This document shows positions 22,675 through 33,679 of a stretch of DNA of 64,000 bases, one piece after another. Both the position numbers and the translations under genes were made by a program. The stretch is taken from the NCBI GenBank assembly GCA_038373885.1, contig JAWZYV010012514.1:1-64000 (forward strand). Reading direction: 5' to 3'. The notes under the pieces were generated by a model that searched no databases, had not been told where the DNA came from, and saw nothing but the letters and a program-made list of their open reading frames with translations. Each line of letters begins with the position of its first letter. Positions within the stretch are counted from its first letter, which is position 1. This DNA is from Cheiracanthium punctorium. Taxonomy: Eukaryota > Arthropoda > Arachnida > Araneae > Cheiracanthiidae.

Positions 22675-23533
22675 AAAAAAATCTGGAGTGACTCCACTCG
22701 ACTTTCCGAACACTTACGATTAAGATCGTTACCAAGCACTTAAATAAATTTTAATCGATGAATCATTCAAACATATACCAAATTGAAACTCAATCGAATG
22801 CACCGTTTAAACGCTTGCGCACTTTCAAGAATTTCTCCCCCTATGCCATTATGCCATAACATAAAAGAAAGTTTTGTCGTAGCCCTTTAGGAGAACTATA
22901 AGTCCTATACACACCCAAATCAATACCGGTCTTAGGATGGTGGTTTATAACATGTATACCGAATTTGAGCTCAATCGAATGTATCGTTTAAACGCTAGTG
23001 CACTTTCAAGAAATTCCCCCCGTAGGCCATAATGTAAAAGAAATCTTGGTCGTAGCCCTGTAGAAAAACTATAAGTCCTATACACACCAAAATCAATACC
23101 GGTCTTGCAACGGTGGTTTATAACATATATACCCAATTTGAGCTCAATCGAGTCTACCGTTTAAACGCTAGCGCACTTTCAAGAAATTCTCCCCATAGGC
23201 CATAATGTAAAAGAAATTTTTGTCTTAGCCCTGTAGAAAAACTATAAGTCCTATACATACCCAAATCAATACCGGTTTTGCGACGGTGGTTTATGACATA
23301 TATATCCAATTTGAGCTCCATCGAATGCTCCGTTCAGGAGCTATCGTGTTCACTCACATACACACAAACACACATACACACACACACACATACACACATA
23401 CATACATACATCTCGTAAAAATAGCATAAATGGATTCAGAAGCCCTCAAAACGTGTAAAAACACCAAAATCTCGAAATCGAATTTTTTCATGATTACAAT
23501 ACTTTCCTTACATGGTACATGTTCGGAAAGTAA
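22675..23533 (-). mobile_element. family B copy B4, complete, four unit starts
   Basis: Read on the plus strand, it begins AAATCTGGAGTGACTCCACT and ends ACATGTTCGGAAAGTAAA. CTCAATCGAATG-type unit starts recur at about 22787, 22967, 23139 and 23310, spaced 171-180 bp. The (AC)n/(ATAC)n tract is at 23350-23412. Confidence 0.85.
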
Positions 23534-23605
23534 ATATCGATGTATATCTCCATCCCATTCACCAGTTTACAGCAGATGTCGGTACTGATAAACATAATTC
23601 CGACA

Positions 23606-24258
23606 TCCCTATGCCTCACCATGGCAACGATTACACGATCATCTGTAATCGATTACAAGAAATGATATGGATTACGATTACGATTACCAACAATTTCCAA
23701 AAAGTTTATGACTAGTAAATGTTAATTTAATAAAATAACAGTAATCTTGATGTTAAAGAAAAATAACTATCAAAAGAATTCTATAATAATACAACTTTAT
23801 CATAGCATTTTTAAAAAGATTGTAAAATATTATCAATCGACTGTAATCTTGATGTTAAAGAAAAATAACTATCAAAAGAATTCTATAATAATACAACTTT
23901 ATCATAGCATTTTTAAAAAGATTGTAAAATATTATCAATCGACTGTAATCGATGATTCAATATTATTAATCGTCGATGAATCAATATTATTAATCGACTG
24001 TAATCGATGATTAAAAATATTATTTTAATCATCGATTACAGTCGATTGTAATCGGCACGAAGTCTGGGGGTAGACCGCCGAAGTGTGAAGGTTAGGGTCC
24101 CATCGCGCGGCTGCCGATCCAACAGTCTGGAGTTTGGGTAGGTTTTCTCCAGATGGAACGTGAATACGCTTTAGAACCCCCCTTAGAAAGTCCTCCTACC
24201 AAGGCACACCTCCCCGTCCTTGGCCGATCGCCCTAGCGTAGCGTTGCCATAATCACAC
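23606..24258 (+). repeat. tRNA-derived SINE type b split by a GATTAC-rich MITE
   Basis: The SINE head words CCTCACCATGGCA end at about 23627. The body resumes at 24067 with TAGACCGCCGAAGTGTGAAG, the degenerate B-box, ATCGCGCGGCTG and the CCCTAGCGTAGCGTTGCC tail. The GATTAC-rich element lies between. Confidence 0.7.
23628..24066. mobile_element. GATTAC-rich hAT MITE, left end lost, internal duplication
   Basis: Homologous to the intact copy at 30238-30485. The right terminus GGCACGAAGTCTG is present, but the left CAGACTTCGTGC is missing. It contains an exact 102-bp direct duplication (23741-23842 and 23843-23944). It also contains the palindrome AATCGATGATTAAAAATATT against its complement near 24003-24036. 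Confidence 0.8.
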
Positions 24259-24555
24259 GACATCCATTTTACAAACAATCGATATATTTTACGGTTAAAT
24301 TATGTGCTAACTAGGAAAGGATTCTCACGTAACTATAAGTATTCTTCTTGAATCAAAATAGCCCCCACTAAACACTATAATCTTAAGATTTTCTGTAAAA
24401 AAATGTCATATTCTTCAGAAATTCTCTAGAAATTTCGAGATAATTTGCAGATTGAACTTTATCTTCAAAATAGCTGCAGACTGTTTGCTGACCCTTTTAC
24501 AGACATTTTGAATATCTTAATATGAAAGGCATTTGTCTTTAGATTTGCTTAAGAA

Positions 24556-24646
24556 TTTAAAGGCAGAGAACGCCTTAGAAAGTTCTCCTACCGAGGCACC
24601 CCCATCCTTGGCAGATCACCCTAGCGTAGCGTTGACATAATCACAC
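24556..24646 (+). repeat. SINE type b, 3' fragment
   Basis: Only the GAACGCCTTAGAAAGTTCTC to GCGTAGCGTTGACATAATCA tail remains. Confidence 0.65.
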
Positions 24647-25642
24647 AAACTAAACCCATATAAATCTCAATTATACGACCCGCGACTTCGCTAACATCGT
24701 AAAGTTTGGTCCGCAACGTTTTAAGGGTTGCCCATACCTGGGTTAAGACATGTGCTAAATTCCCCCAAGCCACCCTCGTTCATCTTTTATTCTCTTTGGT
24801 TTCTTATTTCCGAATGAACGGCAGCACGTTTAGAGAGAGTCAGTTCTCCATTTTTTTTGCCCATGTGGCTGGCGCAGCTTTCTTGCACTTGAAAAAGATT
24901 GGACCTTCTGTACCACCCAAATCGATCCGTTTTGTCATGTATAGTTTTTTCTGCGTGTTATTTTACTAATTTGTTTAATTAATTTTTAATTTTGTCTTGT
25001 CGGAAAAGAGGCAACACTGAAAATAATAATCACCGTGCACAACTTATAAATTCTGCTTCCCTTAGACAGCTGCAACATTTATTTCATTAACATTGGTCTG
25101 TTCATTTTATTTCTCATCGGATTTAAATCAGAAAAAAATAAAACTGATGCGAGTAAATGATCTCGAAACTGAAACATTTTCGAAAGCTGGAGGGGGGGGG
25201 GAAAAAGAGTGAAATAGATACACGCATAATTTTGTAAATATTTCGATATAGGCACGCTTCAACGCTTATTAATGTTAATTAATAAAGAGCCGCTTAACTT
25301 TGTTACTTTGAAATTGAAATGCGTTCGTTCATAATTAGCAATCAACACGAATCTGATTTCCCGCTCGTGATATTATTTAAAAGCACAGCAGAGAGGCTTT
25401 TACGTTTAATTTAATTAGCAAATACCCGTAATTCTAATTTTTGTCGTGTGGAATCTGGAAAGTTAGTTTAAATGCGCTTTAAAAAAAAATTAAAATAGGA
25501 TCAAACACAAGGCCAGGTAATACGGAATATTATTTAACTTTATGCGACAGCTTGGAGCAAAATCGCATCTGTTTAAACAGAAAATTTGGACGTTGTTGAT
25601 ACAGCACGATAAATAATCGAAAAATATTTGACTATCGTTTAG
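24647..25642. other. no gene seen
   Basis: One open frame at 24706-24969 (87 codons) has no recognisable motif. AT-rich, with a G run near 25190-25200. Confidence 0.5.
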
Positions 25643-25646
25643 TTAA

Positions 25647-26271
25647 CCCTTTAACGCGTAGTGTTCCCGCTCTGGGAACACCCAACTCGGACGTTTTGAC
25701 GGTTGCCAGTCACGAAGAATAGATTTCATTTCTATAAAAATAGTGGCGGGTGACAGAGCTCCACGAGAATCCTTAACTTTTTAGCATGTCATTTCCAATA
25801 AAAAAGATTGTCACGATTATTTTTAAATAGCACTGACATCGGCTGAAAATGGAAGAATGCGAGAACAGCTGGATAGATGGCCCCATGCTGGAAAAAGGGT
25901 AGCCGTTGCCATCGCTCGACTTAACGACCAGCAAGAGGGCGGACGATCGAAACGTTCATCGCGTGCCACAGATCGAGGGACCCTTTTTTCGACGACAGGC
26001 TGGCGATGGCAACGGCTGCCCTTTTTTCAGCATTGGGCCATCTATCCAGCTGTTCTCGCATTCTTCCACTTTACAGCAGATGTCGGTGCCGCTAAAAATA
26101 ATCGTGACCCTTTTTTGACGGGAAAGGACGCGCTTAAAAAGTAAAGGATTCTCGTGGAGCTCTGTCACCCGCAACTATTTTCATAGAAATCCAATCCATT
26201 CTTCGTGACTGGCAACAGTCAAAACGTCCGAGTTGGGTGTTCCCAGAGCGGGAACACTGAGCGTTAAAGGG
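25647..26271. mobile_element. piggyBac-type MITE family A, long-hairpin form A3
   Basis: TTAA at 25643-25646 and 26272-26275. Both ends are the CCCTTTAACGC-type 'left' end, unlike A1. The two halves (25647 to about 25990, and about 25995-26271) are inverted copies of each other. The element is therefore a near full-length foldback of about 280-bp arms, with the 25990s as the loop. Confidence 0.85.
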
Positions 26272-26524
26272 TTAAATGGATAAGCGAAAAGGAAGAATTG
26301 TAATCTCGATAAATGTTTGCATTGTGTAGTCGCGGAAGTATTTTAATCGCGACACTTTCTGCGTGACGTTTCTGCATTGCGCATGTGCGCGTACGCAGGT
26401 GTGTACGATAACATTTTGAATAGTTTTGGTATGACGTGTAAACATGCACGTATATGGTATAGGCATAGCTCAGAACCTATTACACTTATAAGAATGTTGA
26501 AATTTCGTATTTAGGATTGTTGTA

Positions 26525-27510
26525 ATATCTAATGTCGGACTTCCGTTTTTAACACTCTTCAGCTGGGTCGAAAAGCTTATACGATTTCAGTTTGTCTGTC
26601 TGTACGTCTGTGCTCTTACGGCCGTCGGTAGGCATCCATTTTTATGAAATTTATAGAGATTATTCCTTGTACCGAACAATATACCCTATTGAAAAGGGTG
26701 TATGTGGCATTTATAATTCTTTGACAGTGACATCCAAAAGAAGTTTTATGGGTCATCCTTCTGTAACCCTTTAACGTGCGGTGTCCTCGCCGTGAGGACA
26801 CCCAACTCTGACGTTTTGACTGTTGCCAGTCAAGAAGAATAGATTGGATTTCTATAAAAACAGTTGCGAGTGACATAGCTCCACGAGAATCCTTTACTTT
26901 TTATAGCACGTTCATTTCCCGTAAAAAAATGGTCACGATTATTTTTTAACAGGACTGACATTTGCTGAAAAAATGGCAGAACGCGAGAACAGCTGGGAAA
27001 GATGGCCTAATGCTGAAAAAAGGGCAGCCGTCCGTTGCCATCGATCGACTTAACCACCAGCAAGACTTAACCACATAGCCAGCTGTCCCCAAAAAAGAGT
27101 CTCTCGATCTGTGGCACGCGATGAACGTTTCGATCGTCCGCCCTCTTGCGGGTCGTTCAGTCGAGCGATGCCAACGGCTGCCCTTTTTTCAGCATTGGGA
27201 AAGGGTTGCGCCTCAAAGGGTTAATGCGTAATCCCTCATGAAAAGAAATCAAAATCAATACAGGTTACTAAGGATCCCATACTAATATTTTCCGTCGAAA
27301 ATGGTATCTCTAGCCTATAGTTGTTCTATAGGAGCGCTCAAAAGAATTCCAGTACAGGACGATAGGTGGCTGTTGAGAACAGACCACCCATTTCAAGCCC
27401 AATACAATAAGTATATAAATGTTTATAACAGTTGACCCTTCAGTTAAAAGACGAAAATAACTTTTAACGTTTTTTTACAGGATGTCTCGAAATGACAGGA
27501 ATAATGATAG
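26525..27510 (+). repeat. dispersed repeat M, copy 1, interrupted by family A copy A4
   Basis: It starts with TTTCAGTTTGTCTGTCTGTA, then a CTCTTACGG segment, then ATGAAATTTATAGAG. After A4 it continues with TATAGTTGTTCTATAGGAGC and a TTTTTACAGG segment. The same order is seen at 50410-50786 and 51276-51600. Its motifs resemble family B units (TATAGTTTTTCTACAGGG), so it may be a distant relative. Confidence 0.5.
26767..27220 (+). mobile_element. piggyBac-type MITE family A, copy A4
   Basis: It begins CCCTTTAACGTGCGG and ends GCGCCTCAAAGGG. The right flank is TTAA (27221-27224); the left flank is GTAA, one change from TTAA. The central palindrome has a deletion: one arm is reduced to CACATAGCCAGCTGTC. 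It splits repeat M. Confidence 0.8.
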
Positions 27511-27574
27511 GCAGAAATAACGAAAACACTCAAAAGACGGGTTTTAAAAGATGATATAAATATTATAGATAAAG

Positions 27575-27737
27575 AGGTACTTATCCAATGGGACGATCGT
27601 TTCGGCCGAAAGAAACTTCAGCCTTCATCAGTCGCGAACATACAGTCTCGCAGAAACAGGGAGACTTGAGTGCTCACGGCTGATGAAGGCAGAAGATGTT
27701 TTTCGGCCGAAACGATCGTCCTATTGGATAAGTACCT
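27575..27737. mobile_element. palindromic MITE with AGGTACTTATCCAATGGGAC termini
   Basis: About 36 bp at each end are inverted copies, running through GACGATCGTTTCGGCCGAA. The centre holds CTTCAGCCTTCATCAG and its inverted partner GCTGATGAAGGC. The CTGATGAAGG...CGAAACGATCG order is also seen at 3' ends of some retroelements, so an origin from a LINE/Penelope tail is an alternative. Confidence 0.6.
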
Positions 27738-28019
27738 TTTTATGTATGTTTCTATACAAAGTTTTAATGACTATGCCCTTTTATCTCTCAACACCCTTTT
27801 TGAAAAATGTGTCCCAAAAATGCGACATAATTAAGCGACATAAAAAAGGGACATAATTTTACATGTATTTAAATACTATTGGTTCACAACAGCTTTAATC
27901 TATTGTGACACTCTTTCGTAAGCTGTAGAATAGGCACCCCATGTATTTTTCTATGAATAGGTTACACTCCTAAAAATTTCAATATAGGGTTACCAGGTGA
28001 AATACGCGAAAGAGGAGCG

Positions 28020-28180
28020 CTAAAATGACATAGTGAATGAATATCGTTTTAATAGGGCAATCATGAAACTAAATAATGAGGGGGGTTGAGGGGGGCGGTC
28101 TCCTCCTGACGAGGCTCGAACAGCCGAGATTTATTTATTTATATAATAATACGCAGTTTCTTTTTTAAGAATGTCTCCAA
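28020..28180 (+). repeat. dispersed repeat T, copy 1
   Basis: Shares AAATGACATAGT, AATATCGTTTTAATA, ATGAAACTAAA, GGGGTTGAGGGGGG and CCTGACGAGGCTCGAACAGC, in order, with 38028-38165. The last word resembles a Pol III B box (GGCTCGAACAGCC). Its ends are not defined. Confidence 0.55.
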
Positions 28181-28450
28181 AAATCTCGATAAAATGGAGG
28201 ACTAAACATCGCCCAGTTGGGTGCGAAAATAAGGTTGTGTTGGAAAGTGTTTTATAATAGATAAGTTTGCCATGATTTATCTCTCTCGATTTATACATAA
28301 ATTAGCCTCTTCCGTTAAAAAATTCATTGCTTTTGGCGTAACATTTTCTTAAGTTCTCTTTCTGCGCTTTAGCGTAACATTTTGTTCCAGACTTTGTTTA
28401 GATGAAATAAGCTTTCTTTTTCTTTACTTTGAAAAAAAAAAAATAAAAAA

Positions 28451-29117
28451 AAAAATCTGGAGTGACTCCACTCGACTTTCCGAACACTTGCGATTAAAAT
28501 CATTACCAAGCATTTAAATAAATTTTAATCGATGAATCATTCAAATATATATATCAAAATGAAGCTCAATCGAATGTATCGTTTAAACGCTAGCGCACTT
28601 TCAAGAATTTCTCCCCATAGGCTATAACGTAAAAGGAATTTTTGGCGTAGGCCTGTAGAAAAACTATAAGTCCTATACACATCAAAATCGATACCGGTCT
28701 TACGATGGTTGTTTATAACATGTACACCCAATTTGAGCTCAATCGAATGTACCGTTTAAACGCTAGCGCACTTTCCAGAATTTTCCCCCATAGACCATAA
28801 TGTAAAAGAAATCTTTGTCGTAGCCCTGTAGAAAAACTATAAGTCCTAGACACACCCAAATCAATACCGGTCTTGCGACGGTGGTTTATAACCTATATAC
28901 CCAATTTGAGCTCAATCGCATGCCCCGTTCAGGTGCTATCGTGTTCACTCACGTACACACAAACACACACACACACACACACACATACATACATCTCTTA
29001 AAAATAGCATAAATGAATTCAGAAGCCCTCTAAACGTGTCAATACACCAAAATCTCGAATTCGAATTTTTTCATGATGACAATACTTTCCTTACATGGTA
29101 CATGTTCGGAAAGTAAA
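28451..29117 (-). mobile_element. family B copy B5, complete, three unit starts
   Basis: Starts AAAAATCTGGAGTGACTCCA, ends ATGTTCGGAAAGTAAA. Unit starts are at about 28563, 28738 and 28910. The (AC)n tract at 28957-28992 is purer than in most copies. Confidence 0.85.
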
Positions 29118-29664
29118 AGCAGCACCTATCGGAAAAAAATTCTGTAACCGCCACTGGGTGTATGGCAGTGAAAAAGTTTCGAGTCAGCGAATGAAATGGA
29201 ATGTTTTTCCCCCGTTCGCTTTTATAATCTGAATGAATGAATGCATTTTGGCTAGCTCGATATCATCCACACAGAGAGTAACCCAGCTATCGATATTCCT
29301 GTGTGAAATATTAATACCATTAAACAGGAGAGAAGTGGTGAGATGAAATGGATTTCGCCGAAACCCCGCCCTCTCTCTGAAATATTAAGCCCCATCGATC
29401 CCGGGGCGAGCATTTAAGAAATTGAATTTTTAAAAAAGAATGCGGGGCGTCACGCGAACCGGCGAATCCATGGACGAAAACGCCTCTCGCAAGGTGTAAA
29501 AAAGGCGACCACTGGTCATCGTGTGTGGAATATTCCTACAACCCAGTTGACAAGCGCTTATGATGAATGCGCCCGCTATCTAACTGCCTTTAATGCTCAT
29601 TCAGTAACATTTTGGTTTATATGTCTTGAGTCGGATGCATTAGAGATGAATACGGGCCCATTCT
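29118..29664. other. no gene seen
   Basis: Less AT-rich than average at 29340-29520. No motif-bearing ORF and no bounded element. Confidence 0.5.
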
Positions 29665-29668
29665 TTAA

Positions 29669-30150
29669 ACCTTTAACGCGCAGTGTTCCCGCTCTGGGAA
29701 CACCCAAACTCTGACGTTTGGACTGTTGCCAGTCACCGCGAAGAATAGATTGGATTCCTGTAAAATCAGTTGCGGGTGACAGAGCTCCAACGAGAATCCT
29801 TTAAAAGATTATTTTTAACAGCACTGACATCTGCTGAAAAAGGGAAGAATGCGAGAACAGATGGATAGATGGCCCCATGCTGAAAAAAAGGGCAGCCGTT
29901 GCCATCGCTCGACTGAACGACCCGCAAGAGGGATGACGATCGAAGCGTTCGACGCGTGCCACAGATCGCGAGACCCCTTTGTTGACGACAGCTGGCTGTG
30001 CCGCACAGTCAGCTGTCGTCCGAAAAGGGTCTCGCGATCTGTGGCACGCGATGAACGTTTCGATCGCTCGCCCTCTTGCTGGTCGTCCAGTCGGGCGATG
30101 GCAACGGCTGCCCTTTTTTCAGCATTGGGAAGGGGTTGCGCCTCAAAGGG
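29669..30150 (+). mobile_element. piggyBac-type MITE family A, copy A5
   Basis: TTAA at 29665-29668 and 30151-30154. The first base is A rather than C (ACCTTTAACGCG). The central palindrome GACGACAGCTGGCTGTGCCG and its partner are intact. Confidence 0.85.
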
Positions 30151-30154
30151 TTAA

Positions 30155-30754
30155 TCATCACTTTAGAAGAAGTGTTGAAGTCTGCGCTTCATTTCACCAA
30201 CCATTTAAGGAGGTTTCATAAGCAATGGGCTTTCCTCCAGACTTCGTGCGATTACACGATCATCTGTAATCGATTACAGGAAATGATATGGATTACGATT
30301 ACGATTACCAACAATTTCCAAAAAGATTGTGACTAGTGAATGTTAATTTAGTAAAATAACAGTAATCTTGATGTTAGAGAAATCAACTATCAAAAGAATT
30401 CTATAACAATACAATTTTATCATAGCATTTTTTAAAGAGTATTTTAATCACCGATTACGGTCGATTGTAATCGGCACGAAGTCTGCTTTCCTCAGACAAT
30501 TTCATTGAATGTAATGGAAGAAACAATTGTGAAATAACCATTTTTATCCAGTGCCATCGGTGAAAGAAGGATTCGTTTCTGAAAAACGGTGGTCGGAAAT
30601 TTTACTGTCACCTGAACACTTCTTCTAAAGTGATGACTAACAGATATATATGAAGATGACGTTTCCGACCCCGCATTGTTTATGGGATTCTGAACCGTCT
30701 CTGTACCTCCCTACACGTCCTGTGAGTTTGTGAGTCTGGTAGCGAATCATCCTG
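30155..30754. mobile_element. MITE family G, copy G1, with nested hAT MITE
   Basis: Inverted segments ATCACTTTAGAAGAAGTGTT (about 30158) and AACACTTCTTCTAAAGTGAT (about 30615) face each other. The right part matches G2 and G3 (TTTCCGACCCCGCATTG, then a CCTGTATA end). The left terminus is lost at the A5 junction. A hAT MITE at 30238-30485 splits it. Confidence 0.65.
30238..30485. mobile_element. GATTAC-rich hAT MITE, intact copy
   Basis: Perfect 12-bp termini CAGACTTCGTGC and GCACGAAGTCTG, with an exact 8-bp duplication CTTTCCTC at 30230-30237 and 30486-30493. Subterminal ATTACA/GATTAC words are dense. It is 248 bp with no coding capacity. It defines the ends of the damaged copy at 23628-24066. 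Confidence 0.92.
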
Positions 30755-30760
30755 TATATA

Positions 30761-31149
30761 GAGGGTGAATCTAAACTGTTGGGCAAAACTTTAAGGGGTG
30801 ATAGAGCACATAATAAGGAATCAGAATCCCATAGCAATGTGGGGTCGAAAACGCAGTTTTCACTTACCCGGTATTAATCACTTTGTGAAAAAGTATTGAC
30901 GTATTCGCTTAATTTCTTAACCAAGTTTCATAAACAATGGGATCGTCTCCAAACATTTCATCCGTGACATAAAATAGAATTTTTAAACTATGAATTTTAG
31001 TCTTCTGTTTCCGACGAACAAGGGTCGGAAAGTGCACAGTTGTTTCATCACTTTTACCGAAGTGATTATTAACAGCTGCATGGAGACGATGTTGCCGACC
31101 CCACATTGCTATGTCTCACAGTTTTGTTCAAGAGTTTAGATTCACCCTG
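30761..31149. mobile_element. MITE family G, copy G2
   Basis: Ends GAGGGTGAATCTAAACTGTT and AAGAGTTTAGATTCACCCTG are inverted copies. The long arms continue through CATAGCAATGTGGGGTCG. It abuts G1 through a shared TATA. A sister copy lies at 58560-59001. Confidence 0.75.
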
Positions 31150-31316
31150 TATATGTGTGTTCCAAGAGACCTTGCAATGCGTGAGTTGACATGGTATTTC
31201 ACTCGTAGTTGATACTGACCACTAGCCAAATGGGGCGATCCAGCACACATCTGGCTAGCACACATCGATGCGCTCTCTCTGAGTATATTTCTACTTTCTA
31301 ATTAGAGCGAACCCTT

Positions 31317-32161
31317 TTTTACTTTCCGAACGTGTATCCTATAAGGAAAGTATTGTCATCATGAAAATATTCGACTTCGAGATTTGGGTGTTTTTACACG
31401 TTTTGAGGGCTTCTGAATCCATTTATGCTATTTTTACGAGATGTATGTGTGTATGTGTGTGTGTGTGTTTGTGTGTATGTGAGTGAACACGATAGCTCCT
31501 GAACGGAGCATTCGATTGAGCTCAAATTGGATATATATGTCATAAACCACCGTCGCAAGACCGGTATTGATTTGGGTGTGTATAGGACTTATAGTTTTTC
31601 TACAGGGCTACGACAAAGATTTCTTTTACATGATGCCTATGGGGGGAATTTCTTGAAAGTGCGCTAGCATTTAAACGGCAGATTCGATTGAGCTCAAATT
31701 GGGTATATATGTTATAAACCACCGTCGCAAGACCCGGTATTCACTTTGGTGTGTATAGGACTTATAGTTTTTCTACAGGGCTACGACAAAGATTTCTCTT
31801 ACAGGATGGCCTATGGGGGGAAATTCTTGAAAATGCGCTAGCGTTTAAACGGTATATTCGATTGAGCTCAAATTGGGTATATATGTTATAAATCACCATC
31901 TTAAGACCGGTATTGATTTTAGTGTGTATAAGACTTATAGTTTTTCTACAGGGCTACGACAAAAATGTCTTTTATATTATGGCATAATAGCATATGGGGA
32001 CAAATTCTTGAAAGTGCGCAAGCGTTTAAGCGGTGCATTCGATTGAGTTTCAATTTGGTATATATGTTTGAATAATTCATTGATTAAAGTTCATTTAAAT
32101 GCTTGGTAATGATCTTAATCATAAGTGTTCGGAAAGTCGAGTGGAGTCACTCCAGATTTTT
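31317..32161 (+). mobile_element. family B copy B6, complete, four unit starts
   Basis: Unit starts at about 31515, 31690, 31865 and 32042. Its right end CTCCAGATTTTTT runs straight into the ACTTTCCGAACG left end of B7. Both B6 and B7 carry the same private variants (GAACGTGTATCCTATAAGG), so they are sisters. Confidence 0.85.
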
Positions 32162-32806
32162 TACTTTCCGAACGTGTATCCTATAAGGAAAGTATTGTCA
32201 TCATGAAAATATTCGACTTCGAGATTTGGGTGTATGGACACGTTTGGAGGTCTTCTGAATTCATTTAGGCTATTTCTACGAGATGTATGTGTGTATGTGT
32301 GTGTGTGAACACGATAGCTCCTCAACGGGGCATTCGATGGTTCTCCAATTGGGTATATATGTTACAAACCACCGGTATTGATTTGGATGTTTATAGGACT
32401 CATTGTTTTTCTACAGGGCTACGACAAAGATTTCTTTTACAGGATGGCCTATGGGAGGAAATGTTTGAATGTGCGCTAGCGTTTAAACGGGGCATTCGAT
32501 GGGACTCAAACTGGGTATATATGCTATAAACCACCGTCGCATGACCGGTATGGATTTCGGTGTGTATAGGACTCGTAGTCTTTCTACAGGGCTACGACAA
32601 AGATTTTTCTTACAGGATGGCCTATGGGGGAAAATTCTTGAAAGTGAACTAGCGTTTGTGAACGGTCCATTCGATTGAGCTCAAATTGAAAAAAAAAACT
32701 AAGAATTTTTGCTGAATGATTGATAGATTCAAATTTATTTAAATGCTTGGTAATGATCTTAATCGCAAGTATTCGAAAAGTCGAGTGGAGTCACTCCAGA
32801 TTTTTT
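32158..32806 (+). mobile_element. family B copy B7, head-to-tail with B6
   Basis: Left end TTTTTACTTTCCGAACGTGT, right end TCGAGTGGAGTCACTCCAGA plus T run. Three unit starts (about 32340, 32512 and 32690, the last degenerate). The first unit has lost the CGTCGCAAGA segment. Confidence 0.85.
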
Positions 32807-33228
32807 CACTCTCGCGAGAAGTAAGCTGTATTTATGTAACCCGCTTCTAATTACAATCGAATCGATCTGCTTTGTGATAGTCAAGGTCCATAAGTCAAAG
32901 TTTGTAACCCTCTGATACTTTTTTTTGTTGAAACCCGTCCCATTTATATCTCCTCTCTATTTATCTTTTTAAATAAAAGATACTTCAGGTACGAGAAAAG
33001 TAAAAACACTATAAATCATGACTCGAGGAAAACACTTTCGGGGAAAGAAGTTCTCTACACACGCACATGGAAAGAAAGTAAATCCAGAAATCTCGAGACT
33101 TATGAGACTTGGCAGTGTTCCCGCACTTCATGACGGAGTCAGTTTAAAACATTGAGAAATTAAACATAGAGATTTCAGATCAATATACAGGGTATCGGAA
33201 AAGTATGGCTACACTTTCGAAAGAAAAA
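32807..33228. other. no gene seen
   Basis: AT-rich unique-looking DNA. A short ACAGGGTATCGGAAAAGTAT word near 33186 resembles a transposon end, but no partner was found. Confidence 0.45.
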
Positions 33229-33679
33229 AAAAAAATCTGGAGTGACTCCACTCGACTTTCCGAACACTTACGATTAAGATCATGACCAAGCATTTAAATA
33301 AATTTCAATCGACGAATCATTCAAACATATAAACCCAATGGAAGCTCCATCAATTGCGCCGTTTAAACGCTTGAGCACTTTCAAGAATGTCTCCCCATAC
33401 GGCATAATGTAAAAGAAATCTTGGTCGTAGCCTTGTAGAAAAACTATAAGTCCTATACACATCCAAATCAATACCGGTCTTACGATGGTGGTTTATAACC
33501 TATAGACCCAATTGAAGCTCCATCGAATGGACCGTTTAAACGCTAGCGCACTTTCAAGAATTTCCCCCCATAGGCCATCCTGTAAAAGAAATCTTGGTCG
33601 TAGCCCTGTAGGAAAACTATAAGTCCTATACACACCCAAATCAATACCGGGCTTTCAACGGTGATTTATAACATATATA

